NCBI RefSeq assembly: GCF_001557215.1
Contig: NZ_LSJM01000437.1
Coordinates: 1 to 14,686, forward strand
DNA: 14,686 nucleotides
Direction of reading: 5' to 3'
From: Sphingomonas sp. CCH9-E2
GTDB lineage: Bacteria > Pseudomonadota > Alphaproteobacteria > Sphingomonadales > Sphingomonadaceae
How positions within the stretch are numbered: position 1 is the stretch's first letter; each line of letters starts with the position of its first letter. The position numbers and the translations under genes are program-made. Shown here in pieces: positions 1 to 6,888 of this stretch. The notes under the pieces were generated by a model. The model saw only the letters and a program-made list of their open reading frames with translations, searched no databases and was not told the DNA's origin.

Positions 1-50
1 CCCCCGCGCCGGCTGCAAGCGCGACCCCAGCAGCCGAGGCACCGCAATGA
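1..50 (+). CDS. mrdA: 3' end of upstream gene, probably penicillin-binding protein 2 (partial)
   Basis: Only the last 15 codons and a TGA stop (48-50) are in the window. Read from base 3, they give an Ala/Pro-rich tail, PAPAASATPAAEAPQ. The stop overlaps the rodA start as ATGA, so the two genes are translationally coupled. In many proteobacteria the gene directly before rodA in the same orientation is mrdA, the transpeptidase partner of RodA in the elongasome, and sphingomonad PBP2 proteins often end in a low-complexity Pro/Ala tail. The identity is inferred from position and tail composition only, since no catalytic domain is visible here. Confidence 0.55.
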   Translation, partial: PAPAASATPAAEAPQ

Positions 51-1174
51 CCACGATCGGACCCGGCTTCGTTCCCGCCCCTGTGCTGCGCCTGCCCTGG
101 GGCGCGCTGCTGCTGGTGACGGCAATCGGCATGTTCGGAACCGCGATGCTGTACTCGGCGGCCGGCGGCAGCCTGACGCCCTGGGCGCTCAGCCATGGGA
201 TCCGGTTCTGCGTGTTCCTCGCGATCGCGCTCGCCATGTCGCGCGTGCCGGTCGACTGGTACCGTCAGCTGGCCTTCCCGATTTACGGCATCTGCATCGT
301 GCTGATCATCCTGACCGAGATGATCGGCCATGTCGCTGGCGGCGCGCAGAGCTGGCTCGACCTGGGCTTCATGCGGCTTCAGCCATCGGAGCTGACCAAG
401 GTGGCGCTCGTCCTCGCGCTGGCGCGCTTCTACGAGATGCTTCCCGCCGGTGAGACGCGCAAGTTCGGCGCGATCTGGCCCGCCGCCATGTTCACCCTGA
501 TCCCGGCCGGACTCGTGCTGATCCAGCCCGACCTTGGCACCGCGATGATGATCATTGCCGGTGGCGGCGCGATGATGTTCCTCGCCGGGGTTCCGCTGCG
601 CCTGTTCATTGCCGGAGGAATGGCCGCCGCCGTCGCGATCCCGCTGATGATCAATTACGGCATGCAGGAGTATCAGCAGAAGCGCGTGCTGATCTTCCTC
701 AACCCCGAACAGGATCCGCTAGGCGCCGGCTATCACATCACCCAGTCGAAGATCGCGATCGGTTCGGGCGGCCTGTTCGGCAAGGGCTTCCTCAACGGGA
801 CGCAGGTGCACCTCAATTATCTGCCCGAGGGACATACCGACTTCGTGTTTGCGCTGATCGCAGAAGAGCTCGGGCTGGTCGGCGGCGTCGCGCTGATCGG
901 TGCGTTCGTCGCCCTGTGCCTGTGGGCGGTCGGCGTCGCCACCCGCGCTGGCAGCAAGTTCGAACGACTGACCGCCGCCGCGATCTCGGCCACCATTTTC
1001 TTCTATGTCGCGATCAATCTGCTGATGGTGATGGGCATGGCGCCGGTTACCGGAATTCCGCTGCCGCTGGTCAGTCATGGCGGGTCGTCGATGATGACCG
1101 TGATGCTCGCGATCGGCATTCTCTTCGCAATCGACCGTCAGAGTCGCCACAGCGCCAGGGCCGCGCGCTGGTGA
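47..1174 (+). CDS. rodA: RodA, SEDS-family peptidoglycan glycosyltransferase of the elongasome
   Basis: This 375-residue polytopic inner-membrane protein has the usual RodA length. SEDS proteins polymerise lipid II into glycan strands; RodA does so with PBP2 during side-wall growth. Visible family motifs are QPSELTK (112-118), QPDLGTA (160-166), FLNPEQDPLGAGYH (217-230), the LPEGHTDFVFA loop (259-269) carrying the catalytic Asp at D265, and GMAPVTGIPLPLVSHGGSS near the C terminus. Hydrophobic segments are spread through the whole length, about ten in all. The ATG overlaps the stop of the preceding ORF (ATGA), which fixes the start and suggests coupling to mrdA. The motifs fit RodA better than FtsW, which would normally sit in the division and cell-wall cluster. 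Confidence 0.96.
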   Translation: MTTIGPGFVPAPVLRLPWGALLLVTAIGMFGTAMLYSAAGGSLTPWALSHGIRFCVFLAIALAMSRVPVDWYRQLAFPIYGICIVLIILTEMIGHVAGGAQSWLDLGFMRLQPSELTKVALVLALARFYEMLPAGETRKFGAIWPAAMFTLIPAGLVLIQPDLGTAMMIIAGGGAMMFLAGVPLRLFIAGGMAAAVAIPLMINYGMQEYQQKRVLIFLNPEQDPLGAGYHITQSKIAIGSGGLFGKGFLNGTQVHLNYLPEGHTDFVFALIAEELGLVGGVALIGAFVALCLWAVGVATRAGSKFERLTAAAISATIFFYVAINLLMVMGMAPVTGIPLPLVSHGGSSMMTVMLAIGILFAIDRQSRHSARAARW

Positions 1175-1184
1175 CCGCATTTTT

Positions 1185-1215
1185 CGCAAAAAGCCTGTTG
1201 CATTCCGCAAAAGCC
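1185..1215 (+). repeat. Direct repeat CGCAAAA(A)GCC upstream of tRNA-Lys
   Basis: CGCAAAAAGCC (1185-1195) recurs as CGCAAAAGCC (1206-1215). The start-to-start distance is 21 bp, two helical turns. The second copy lies inside the spacer of the candidate tRNA promoter. The pair could be a binding site for a regulator or a chance A-tract repeat; nothing else in the window indicates which. Confidence 0.4.
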
Positions 1216-1226
1216 CCCGCTATCCG
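1198..1226 (+). promoter_or_regulatory. Candidate sigma70-type promoter for tRNA-Lys
   Basis: TTGCAT (1198-1203) is followed after exactly 17 bp by TATCCG (1221-1226), about 55 bp before the mature tRNA 5' end. The spacing is ideal and the -35 is a good match, but the -10 is only partial. The position between the rodA stop and the tRNA is what a dedicated tRNA promoter would need. This is a pattern match only. Confidence 0.4.
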
Positions 1227-1280
1227 CGCCACTCCCGAACGCGGCAAGCGGCGCTTCAGCCCCTTTCCTCCGCCCGGAAT

Positions 1281-1356
<76 letters not shown>

Positions 1357-1392
1357 TTCCCTGAAAACTGCTAAGCGCGATGCGGTGTTCCG

Positions 1393-1411
1393 CCCTTGAT
1401 CGAAATCAGGG
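1393..1411 (+). other. Small hairpin downstream of tRNA-Lys
   Basis: CCCT(T)GAT, a CGAA loop and ATCAGGG can form a 7-bp stem with one bulged T, about 40 bp after the tRNA. No T-run follows, so it is a poor intrinsic terminator. It might instead be a processing or stability element in the leader of the next ORF. The remainder of 1357-1491 shows no recognisable element other than the AGGAGA site before 1492. Confidence 0.25.
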
Positions 1412-1491
1412 AGACGGCGGCCGGATTGAGTGACCGGCGCTCGCTGAACCAAAGCCACAGGCAGGCGTTCCACCCGCATAGGAGACACGCC

Positions 1492-1677
1492 ATGCCCGTC
1501 GAGCCGCCCATCCCCGCACAGCCATCGATCCCGCCGCCCGAAGCGCCACCCATGCCCCAGCCCGGCCAGCCTGCGCCAGCGACGCCGGAGATCGAGCCCC
1601 CGGCGCCGGATATCGACATTCCCGCGCCCCAGCCGGGTGGAGAGCCGCCCTCAACCCCGGTTCAGCCGGTGGCTTGA
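1492..1677 (+). CDS. Proline-rich small protein, 61 residues, unknown function
   Basis: The ATG at 1492 is preceded by AGGAGA at good ribosome-binding distance (ATAGGAGACACGCC-ATG). The product is 61 residues with 25 prolines (41%), mostly in P-A-P, P-P and E-x-P patterns, and several Glu and Asp. It has no signal peptide, no membrane segment and no Cys, and is probably disordered. The reading frame stays open further upstream to 1396, but the well-placed Shine-Dalgarno supports the start given here. It ends 11 bp before the convergent stop of the next gene. Low-complexity GC-rich DNA often keeps several frames open, and two minus-strand frames are open here as well. The ribosome binding site is therefore the main argument that this gene is real. 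Confidence 0.5.
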   Translation: MPVEPPIPAQPSIPPPEAPPMPQPGQPAPATPEIEPPAPDIDIPAPQPGGEPPSTPVQPVA

Positions 1678-1688
1678 GCATATGACAT

Positions 1689-2288
1689 TTACTGATGACA
1701 GAAGCGGTTCAACTCGCCGGCCATTGTTTCAGTGGCGGTGAGCAACCCACTGCGAAAAAAGTCTCGTGGGCCTTTTGCGGTGGGCGATGCCTCTAATTGA
1801 GTGCGCTGAGTAAATTCCCACACCACGCGTTCAAGTGACGCGGAATAAAGTTCCCACCGAACTTCGATTGATCCAGCCCCTCGAAAGGGCTTCCCGCCCC
1901 CTAAGCCTCGAGTGAGCGCCCACGGGACACAGCCATCCATGGAAAAATTCAGAATAGAAGCTCGCAGACGAAGTTCTGAACTGGAAGCATCTGCGCCGAA
2001 TTCGGCACCCTGCTGCACGCTGATACGTTGCAACCGTAGGGTTTCGATAATGCCATTAGCTTCGGCTTCGGCGTCGAACCCTACATCTTTCCAATACCAC
2101 GATCCAGCCGGCAGGCACATTAAGCCGCTCTTCTTCTTTCCAATCTTCTGGTCATGGCTCAAGTTGGTTCGGGGCGAGAGAATTCCGACGCCACGGGCCG
2201 CAGCATCGCATGCCCAAGCGACTTGTGCGCACGTCAAACAGAAGGCAAAGACAAGCCACTTGACGACCGCAAGATATCGAACCGACAT
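1689..2288 (-). CDS. Exported protein of unknown function, 199 residues
   Basis: The N terminus is a Sec signal peptide: basic residues R4 and K10, a hydrophobic stretch over about residues 11-22, and an AWA cleavage site before C27. The -3 to -1 residues do not make a proper lipobox, so a soluble periplasmic protein is likelier than a lipoprotein. The mature part has four cysteines (27, 58, 120, 197) that could form two disulfides. Its second half alternates polar and hydrophobic residues (around 104-116 and 139-163), suggesting beta structure. I recognise no family. It starts 13 bp after the stop of the 275-residue gene on the same strand, so the two are probably one operon. No clear Shine-Dalgarno is present (TTGGGTCAACCAC-ATG), which fits translational coupling. 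Local GC content is visibly below that of the neighbours. Confidence 0.75.
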   Translation of the reverse strand: MSVRYLAVVKWLVFAFCLTCAQVAWACDAAARGVGILSPRTNLSHDQKIGKKKSGLMCLPAGSWYWKDVGFDAEAEANGIIETLRLQRISVQQGAEFGADASSSELRLRASILNFSMDGCVPWALTRGLGGGKPFRGAGSIEVRWELYSASLERVVWEFTQRTQLEASPTAKGPRDFFRSGLLTATETMAGELNRFCHQ

Positions 2289-2301
2289 GTGGTTGACCCA
2301 A

Positions 2302-3129
2302 TTAGGGCTGAGACGGTTGCGGTTCGTCTGGAACTGGCTGCGGGGAAGTGGGCGTAACCCGAGGGGCTAGCGGCGCGATTTCGGGAGCTTTCATTCCCCT
2401 TTTGCCCACCAAGAACCCGAACCGGTAATCCTCTCCGTTCCAGCGGACGCGGATTGTCAACTTCTGCGGCAACGTCTTCAGCTTGATCTTCTGCAGAATG
2501 ACCTGCCCCGCATAGCTTTCGTCGGGATCGATTGTAGTCCGCTGAACAATGGCGTCGCCAAGCGCGGCACGCGTCTGGTCCAGATTGTCCTGTACACGGG
2601 CAAGTGAGTATACGGTACCCGCCGATATCGCAGCAGCTTGAACCTGCCCTACCGCGCTGGGTGCGCTATAGTACGCCCGATAAGTACCCCTCGGAGTGAT
2701 CATAGTAGCGCGGTATTCGTCTCTCTGACTTGCGGCAGCCGCGGCTGCGAAGCCGCCAGCTACACCGATGGCGATAGCCGCCCACATTGCGCGATTCTTA
2801 GCTTTGCGTTCAAGTTCGTCCTTGGTGAAGGCGGCATATTCCTTACCTTCAACTTCCGCAGTGACATTACCCACGTCAAAATCTGAGCCGGTCGCGGATT
2901 TGTTCAGAACAGCAACGGAAAACGAAAAGCTGCCATGGTCCATAGGCAGGGTGCTGATCTGAACTGCCCCATTCTTCCCATCAATGTCGATGGTTGGCGT
3001 TCCCTTATAAAAGCGAATCGCCTCGTCTCCCAGCCGAACAGGATGAACTACATATTTGTCCTGAGCATAAGCGACGTGAGGCGCGCAAAGAACTAACGCC
3101 GCAGCAATGGCCGAAAAATTCCGAATCAT
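2302..3129 (-). CDS. Exported protein of unknown function with Ala/Gly-rich hydrophobic segment and Pro-rich tail, 275 residues
   Basis: The ATG at 3129 was chosen because it follows AGGGGGA and begins a clean signal peptide (MIRNFSAIAAALVLCAPHVA, with the AYA site at residues 20-22 and mature Q23). Longer in-frame starts up to 3243 would bury this signal. The mature protein has an N-terminal part of probable beta strands (about 25-95), a charged stretch KDELERKAKNR (103-113), and an Ala/Gly-rich hydrophobic segment at about 114-133 resembling a glycine-zipper-like membrane or packing helix. A C-terminal strand-rich part follows (about 206-240), then a Pro-rich tail (249-275). I recognise no family. 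It is the first gene of a two-gene unit with the 199-residue exported protein. Both are low in GC, and the start codon is flanked by an RNA hairpin described separately. Confidence 0.75.
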   Translation of the reverse strand: MIRNFSAIAAALVLCAPHVAYAQDKYVVHPVRLGDEAIRFYKGTPTIDIDGKNGAVQISTLPMDHGSFSFSVAVLNKSATGSDFDVGNVTAEVEGKEYAAFTKDELERKAKNRAMWAAIAIGVAGGFAAAAAASQRDEYRATMITPRGTYRAYYSAPSAVGQVQAAAISAGTVYSLARVQDNLDQTRAALGDAIVQRTTIDPDESYAGQVILQKIKLKTLPQKLTIRVRWNGEDYRFGFLVGKRGMKAPEIAPLAPRVTPTSPQPVPDEPQPSQP

Positions 3130-3158
3130 GATATCCCCCTGAATTATGGGAGGATATC
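3130..3158 (-). promoter_or_regulatory. RNA hairpin overlapping the ribosome binding site of the 275-residue exported protein gene
   Basis: On the minus strand GATATCC and GGATATC form a perfect 7-bp inverted repeat separated by 15 nt. The 3' arm touches the ATG and takes in the end of the AGGGGGA Shine-Dalgarno. AATTCAG also occurs twice on that strand (CTGAATT at 3139-3145 and 3158-3164 on the plus strand). If transcription starts upstream of 3158, the mRNA could fold to hide the ribosome binding site. This is a sequence observation; regulation by it is inference. Confidence 0.35.
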
Positions 3159-3404
3159 TGAATTCTAACGAAAAACAACGGGCGTGAGGAACGCGCTCGG
3201 CCTGAAGTAAGCATATGTTGCGACAGGGCATAGAGCTGATCACGGCGTGTTGGATAGGACAGTTAGGTCCGAGGCTGCCAGTGACCGTCTTCGATTACCC
3301 AGCTGTAGGGGCCCCATAGAACGTTTGCTTTGCTGCATCCACATTATGATGACGCGGAGCATCTCGCCACGCGGCGCGTTGTTCCGGGTGAGAGGATTGA
3401 AGCC
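3159..3404. other. Divergent intergenic region
   Basis: This stretch separates the minus-strand exported-protein pair from the plus-strand acidic ORF and should hold promoters for both. The only fair plus-strand signal is TATGAT (3345-3350), about 55 bp before the ATG at 3405, with no convincing -35 at the proper spacing. GGGGCCCC (3308-3315) is a short palindrome. No RNA gene, repeat or terminator was recognised. The open frames across it lack ribosome binding sites and protein-like composition. Confidence 0.3.
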
Positions 3405-3605
3405 ATGACCGATCGCACGCCCGACCCGCATCCGGACAGCCTTCCCGAAGCCGACCACGATCGGCACAGCGACCTGGAACGTGCGATCGATGACACCAAT
3501 CGCGACATGGAAAATGTGCAAAACGACGCCCCGCCAGAGGGCGTCGACGGCGCGGTTGGCGGCACTGGCGGGGTCGTCAAAAATCAGGACGACACCGCGC
3601 AATAG
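3405..3605 (+). CDS. Acidic small protein, 66 residues, unknown function
   Basis: The ATG at 3405 is preceded by AGAGGA at suitable spacing (GAGAGGATTGAAGCC-ATG). An in-frame ATG at 3330 would add 25 residues but lacks such a site. The product has 17 Asp/Glu against 5 Arg/Lys, with no Cys, signal peptide or membrane segment. A central stretch (about 22-40) can form an amphipathic helix, followed by a Gly-rich segment and a polar tail, so it is probably mostly disordered. It converges on gatB with a 12-bp gap and no visible terminator. GC content returns to the normal high level here. It is plausible as a small soluble protein, but no family is recognised. Confidence 0.6.
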   Translation: MTDRTPDPHPDSLPEADHDRHSDLERAIDDTNRDMENVQNDAPPEGVDGAVGGTGGVVKNQDDTAQ

Positions 3606-3617
3606 CGCACGCTCGGC

Positions 3618-5072
3618 CTACCCCGCCAGCGCTTTCTTCAGCAGGTCGTTGACCACGCCGGGATTGGCCTTGCCGCCCATCGCCTTCATCGTCTGACCGA
3701 CGAAGAAGCCGAACAGGGCTTCCTTGCCGCCGCGATACTGTTCCAGCTGCCCGGGGTTCTTCGCCAGCACCTCGGCGATCACCGCCTCGATTGCGCCGGT
3801 GTCGGACGTCTGCTTGAGCCCGCGTTCCTCGACGATCTTGGCCGCGCTGTCGCCGGTTTCGAGCATGATTTCGAACACCTGCTTGGCGAGGCTGCCCGAG
3901 ATGGTGCCATCGGCGACCAGGCCGAGCAGCTCGGCGGCCTGCGCGGCGCTGACCGGCGACTCATCGATGCTCTTGCCCAGCTTGTTGAGCGCGCCGAACA
4001 GTTCCGACGTGACCCAGTTCGATGCCGCCGCACCCTTCGCGCCCGCGTCCAGCAGCGCGTCGAAATAGCGCGCGGTTTCGACCTCGGCGGTCAGCACGCC
4101 GGCATTATACGGCGTCACGCCCGCCGCGATGTAGCGCGCGCGCTTGGCATCGGGCAGTTCGGGGAGCGAGGCGCGGCATGCGTCCAGAAACGCATCGTCC
4201 AGCTCGAGCGGGAGCAGGTCGGGATCGGGGAAATAGCGATAGTCGTGCGCATCTTCCTTCGACCGCATCGACCGGGTTTCGCCGCGATCGGGGTCGAACA
4301 GGCGCGTTTCCTGCACGATCGTGCCGCCACTCTCCAGCACCTCGATCTGACGCTTCGCCTCGATCTCGACCGTCTGCATGACGAAGCGGACCGAGTTGAC
4401 GTTCTTGGTCTCAGTGCGCGTGCCGAACTCCGCACCGGGCTTGCGGACCGACACGTTCACGTCCGCGCGCATCGAACCCTGATCCATATTGCCGTCGCAC
4501 GAGCCGACATAGCGCAGGATCGAGCGTAGCTTGGCGAGGTACGCGCCAGCCTCGGCCGGCGAGCGCATGTCGGGCTTCGACACGATTTCCATCAGCGCGA
4601 CGCCGCTGCGGTTGAGGTCGACATAGGAGAGACGCGGATGCTGGTCGTGCATCAGCTTGCCGGCGTCCTGTTCGACATGGATGCGCTCGACGCCGATCGT
4701 CTTGGTCACGCCATCGAGGTCGATCTCGATCGCGCCCTCACCCACCAGCGGGTGATAGAGCTGGCTGATCTGATAGCCCTGCGGCAGATCGGCGTAGAAG
4801 TAGTTCTTGCGGTCGAAGCGCGACCATTTGTTGATCTTCGCGTCGATCGCCATGCCGGTGCGCACCGCCTGACGGATGCACTCGACATTCGGCACCGGCA
4901 GCATCCCCGGCATTGCCGCGTCGACAAGGCTGACCTGCGTATTCGGCTCCGCCCCGAACGCGGTCGCGGCGCCCGAGAACAGCTTGGCGTTGGACGTGAC
5001 CTGGGCGTGGACCTCCAGGCCGATCACGACCTCCCACTCACCGGTTTCGCCTTTGATCCGATACTCGCTCAT
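3618..5072 (-). CDS. gatB: Asp-tRNA(Asn)/Glu-tRNA(Gln) amidotransferase subunit B
   Basis: This 484-residue GatB has the full family length. GatB carries the kinase and tRNA-binding functions of GatCAB: it activates the side-chain carboxyl of misacylated Glu-tRNA(Gln) (or Asp-tRNA(Asn)) with ATP and receives ammonia from GatA. Visible motifs are VIGLEVHAQ (16-24), [11 protein letters not shown] (94-104), IHVEQDAGK (131-139) and [17 protein letters not shown] (152-168). The last has Ala where many bacterial GatB sequences have Pro. A helical tail domain ends in LLKKALAG. The start is [13 protein letters not shown]; an upstream in-frame start at 5153 would lie inside gatA and add an Arg-rich extension unlike GatB. 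Only one base separates this ATG from the gatA stop, and the ribosome binding site (GGAGCAGTGGTGG) lies in the end of gatA. Confidence 0.97.
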   Translation of the reverse strand: MSEYRIKGETGEWEVVIGLEVHAQVTSNAKLFSGAATAFGAEPNTQVSLVDAAMPGMLPVPNVECIRQAVRTGMAIDAKINKWSRFDRKNYFYADLPQGYQISQLYHPLVGEGAIEIDLDGVTKTIGVERIHVEQDAGKLMHDQHPRLSYVDLNRSGVALMEIVSKPDMRSPAEAGAYLAKLRSILRYVGSCDGNMDQGSMRADVNVSVRKPGAEFGTRTETKNVNSVRFVMQTVEIEAKRQIEVLESGGTIVQETRLFDPDRGETRSMRSKEDAHDYRYFPDPDLLPLELDDAFLDACRASLPELPDAKRARYIAAGVTPYNAGVLTAEVETARYFDALLDAGAKGAAASNWVTSELFGALNKLGKSIDESPVSAAQAAELLGLVADGTISGSLAKQVFEIMLETGDSAAKIVEERGLKQTSDTGAIEAVIAEVLAKNPGQLEQYRGGKEALFGFFVGQTMKAMGGKANPGVVNDLLKKALAG

Positions 5073-5073
5073 C

Positions 5074-6558
5074 TTACCACCACTGCTCCGGCCGCGCCGT
5101 GAATCCCGCCCGCTGTTCGATCGCGAGGCTCGCGTTGAGCACGCCCTGCTCATCCAGCGGCTTGCCGATGATTTGCAGGCCGAGCGGCAGCCCGTCCTTG
5201 TCCAGACCGCCCGGCACCGACATCGCCGGAATGCCCGCGAGGCTCGACGGCACGGTGAAGACGTCGTTGAGATACATCGCCAGCGGGTCGGCCGACTTCT
5301 CGCCCAGCGCGAATGCGGCGCTCGGCGCAGTCGGGGTGAGCAGCAGGTCGCACTGCAACCACGCCCGCTCGAAATCGCGCGCGATCAGCGTGCGGACCTT
5401 TTGCGCCTGGGTGTAATAGGCGTCGTAGAAGCCCGCCGAGAGCACATAGGTGCCGATCAGGATGCGGCGCTGCACCTCCGGGCCGAACCCGGCGGCGCGG
5501 GTGGCGGCGTACATGTCCTGCAACCCCGCCCCATCGGGCAGGTCGCGCTGGCCGTAGCGCACGCCGTCATAGCGGGCGAGGTTGGACGACGCCTCCGCAG
5601 GGGCGATAATGTAGTACGCAGGCAGCGCGTACTTCGTATGCGGCAGTGAGACTTCAACGATCTCCGCGCCCGCATCCTTCAGCCAGTCGATGCCCTGCTG
5701 CCACAGCGCTTCGATCTCGCTCGGCATGCCGTCGACACGGTATTCCTTGGGAATGCCGACCTTCTTGCCGCGCAGGTCGGGGTTCAGCCCCTGCTCCCAC
5801 TTCGGCACATCAAGCTTGAGCGAGGTCGCGTCCTTCGCGTCGAAGCCCGCCATTGCCTCCAGCATGATCGCACAGTCGCGCACGTCGCGCGCCATCGGCC
5901 CGGCCTGATCGAGCGACGACGCAAACGCCACCACGCCCCAGCGCGAGCAGCGGCCATAGGTCGGCTTGATGCCCGAAATGCCGGTGAAGGCCGCAGGCTG
6001 ACGGATCGAACCGCCGGTATCGGTGCCGGTCGCCGCCGGCACGAGCCGTGCGCTGATTGCGGCCGAGCTGCCGCCCGACGAACCGCCCGGCGCGAGCGGG
6101 GCGTTACCGCCATCCTTTCGCCGCCACGGGCTGATCACATTGCCGAAATAGCTGGTCTCGTTCGACGATCCCATCGCGAACTGGTCGAGGTTCAGCTTGC
6201 CCAGCATCCCCGCGCCCGCATCCCACAATTTCTGCGAGACGGTCGATTCATAGACCGGCTTGAAGCCCTCCAGCATGTGGCTGGCCGCGGTGGTCTGCAC
6301 GCCCTTGGTGCAGAACAGGTCCTTCATGCCGATCGGCACGCCGGCGAGCGGCTTGAGTGTCTCGCCGGCGGCACGCGCGGCGTCGGCTTCGCGGGCGGCG
6401 GCGAGGGCGTGCTCGGGCGTTTCGACGATGAAGGCGTTGAGCGCCTTGGCCGCGCTCACCTTGACGATGAAGGCGTCGGCGACTTCGCGCGCCGAAAATT
6501 CGCCCGTGCGGATACCGTCGCGCAGTGCGGCGACGCCGAGATTGGTGACGTCAGTCAT
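5074..6558 (-). CDS. gatA: Glutamyl-tRNA(Gln) amidotransferase subunit A
   Basis: This 494-residue amidase-signature protein hydrolyses glutamine to supply ammonia to GatB. The Lys-cisSer-Ser triad is intact: K79 in [11 protein letters not shown]160 in the PGGSSGGS loop, and the nucleophile S184 in [13 protein letters not shown]. The 24-residue spacing between the two serines is that of the family. Length matches GatA well. The ATG shares one base with the gatC stop (TAATG), so translation is coupled, and gatB begins one base after the TAA. The genes occur in the order C-A-B. A cytoplasmic complex is expected. Presence of GatCAB implies that this organism charges tRNA(Gln) through Glu, which is usual in alphaproteobacteria. 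Confidence 0.97.
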   Translation of the reverse strand: MTDVTNLGVAALRDGIRTGEFSAREVADAFIVKVSAAKALNAFIVETPEHALAAAREADAARAAGETLKPLAGVPIGMKDLFCTKGVQTTAASHMLEGFKPVYESTVSQKLWDAGAGMLGKLNLDQFAMGSSNETSYFGNVISPWRRKDGGNAPLAPGGSSGGSSAAISARLVPAATGTDTGGSIRQPAAFTGISGIKPTYGRCSRWGVVAFASSLDQAGPMARDVRDCAIMLEAMAGFDAKDATSLKLDVPKWEQGLNPDLRGKKVGIPKEYRVDGMPSEIEALWQQGIDWLKDAGAEIVEVSLPHTKYALPAYYIIAPAEASSNLARYDGVRYGQRDLPDGAGLQDMYAATRAAGFGPEVQRRILIGTYVLSAGFYDAYYTQAQKVRTLIARDFERAWLQCDLLLTPTAPSAAFALGEKSADPLAMYLNDVFTVPSSLAGIPAMSVPGGLDKDGLPLGLQIIGKPLDEQGVLNASLAIEQRAGFTARPEQWW

Positions 6559-6845
6559 TATTCGATCACCTTGGGCACGGTGAAAAAGCCATGCTCGGCC
6601 AGCGGCGCATTGGCCAGCACCGCGTCGCGCATGTCGCCGTCGTTCACGACGTCATCACGCAGGCGCAGCGTGTTGGGGATCACGGCGGTCATCGGCTCGA
6701 CGGACGAGGTATCGACCTCGCCCAGCTGCTCGATCCAGCCGAGGATGTTGTTGAGCTCAGGCGCGAGCCGCTCGGCGTCGGCATCGCTGATCGCGATACG
6801 CGCAAGGCTCGCGACCTTCTTCACGGTGGCGGGTTCTACGGACAT
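6558..6845 (-). CDS. gatC: Asp-tRNA(Asn)/Glu-tRNA(Gln) amidotransferase subunit C
   Basis: This 95-residue protein has the usual GatC length and pattern: an N-terminal helix [13 protein letters not shown] (8-20), a second helix with [21 protein letters not shown] (31-51), an extended segment, and the C-terminal F-x-V-P-K-V-I-E end. GatC wraps around GatA and GatB and stabilises the complex. It is the first gene of gatCAB. The start lacks an obvious Shine-Dalgarno: the bases before ATG are GCGCTCCCCC, and GGGGGCG lies about 20 nt further upstream, where it could pair with those Cs. The gap to the upstream DUF4153 gene on the same strand is 43 bp, so it could be co-transcribed with it or have a promoter inside that gene. 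Confidence 0.95.
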   Translation of the reverse strand: MSVEPATVKKVASLARIAISDADAERLAPELNNILGWIEQLGEVDTSSVEPMTAVIPNTLRLRDDVVNDGDMRDAVLANAPLAEHGFFTVPKVIE

Positions 6846-6888
6846 GGGGGAGCGCCTAGCAGCGACGCCCCCGTTTCAGCAAGCGGGG

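Noticed and set aside
1176..1195. TTTTTCGCAAAAA as a rodA terminator
   Set aside because: The stem would have only five A-T pairs, is too weak, and is not followed by a T-run.
1406..1681. Two minus-strand open frames (also 1371-1619) opposite the Pro-rich small ORF
   Set aside because: They are Gly/Ala/Arg-rich low-complexity reverse readings of the Pro codons and lack ribosome binding sites; the plus strand has a clear AGGAGA before its ATG.
5073..5153. N-terminally extended GatB from an in-frame start at 5153
   Set aside because: The extra 27 residues are Arg/Ser-rich, unlike any GatB, and come from the gatA coding end; the ATG at 5072 gives the normal N terminus.
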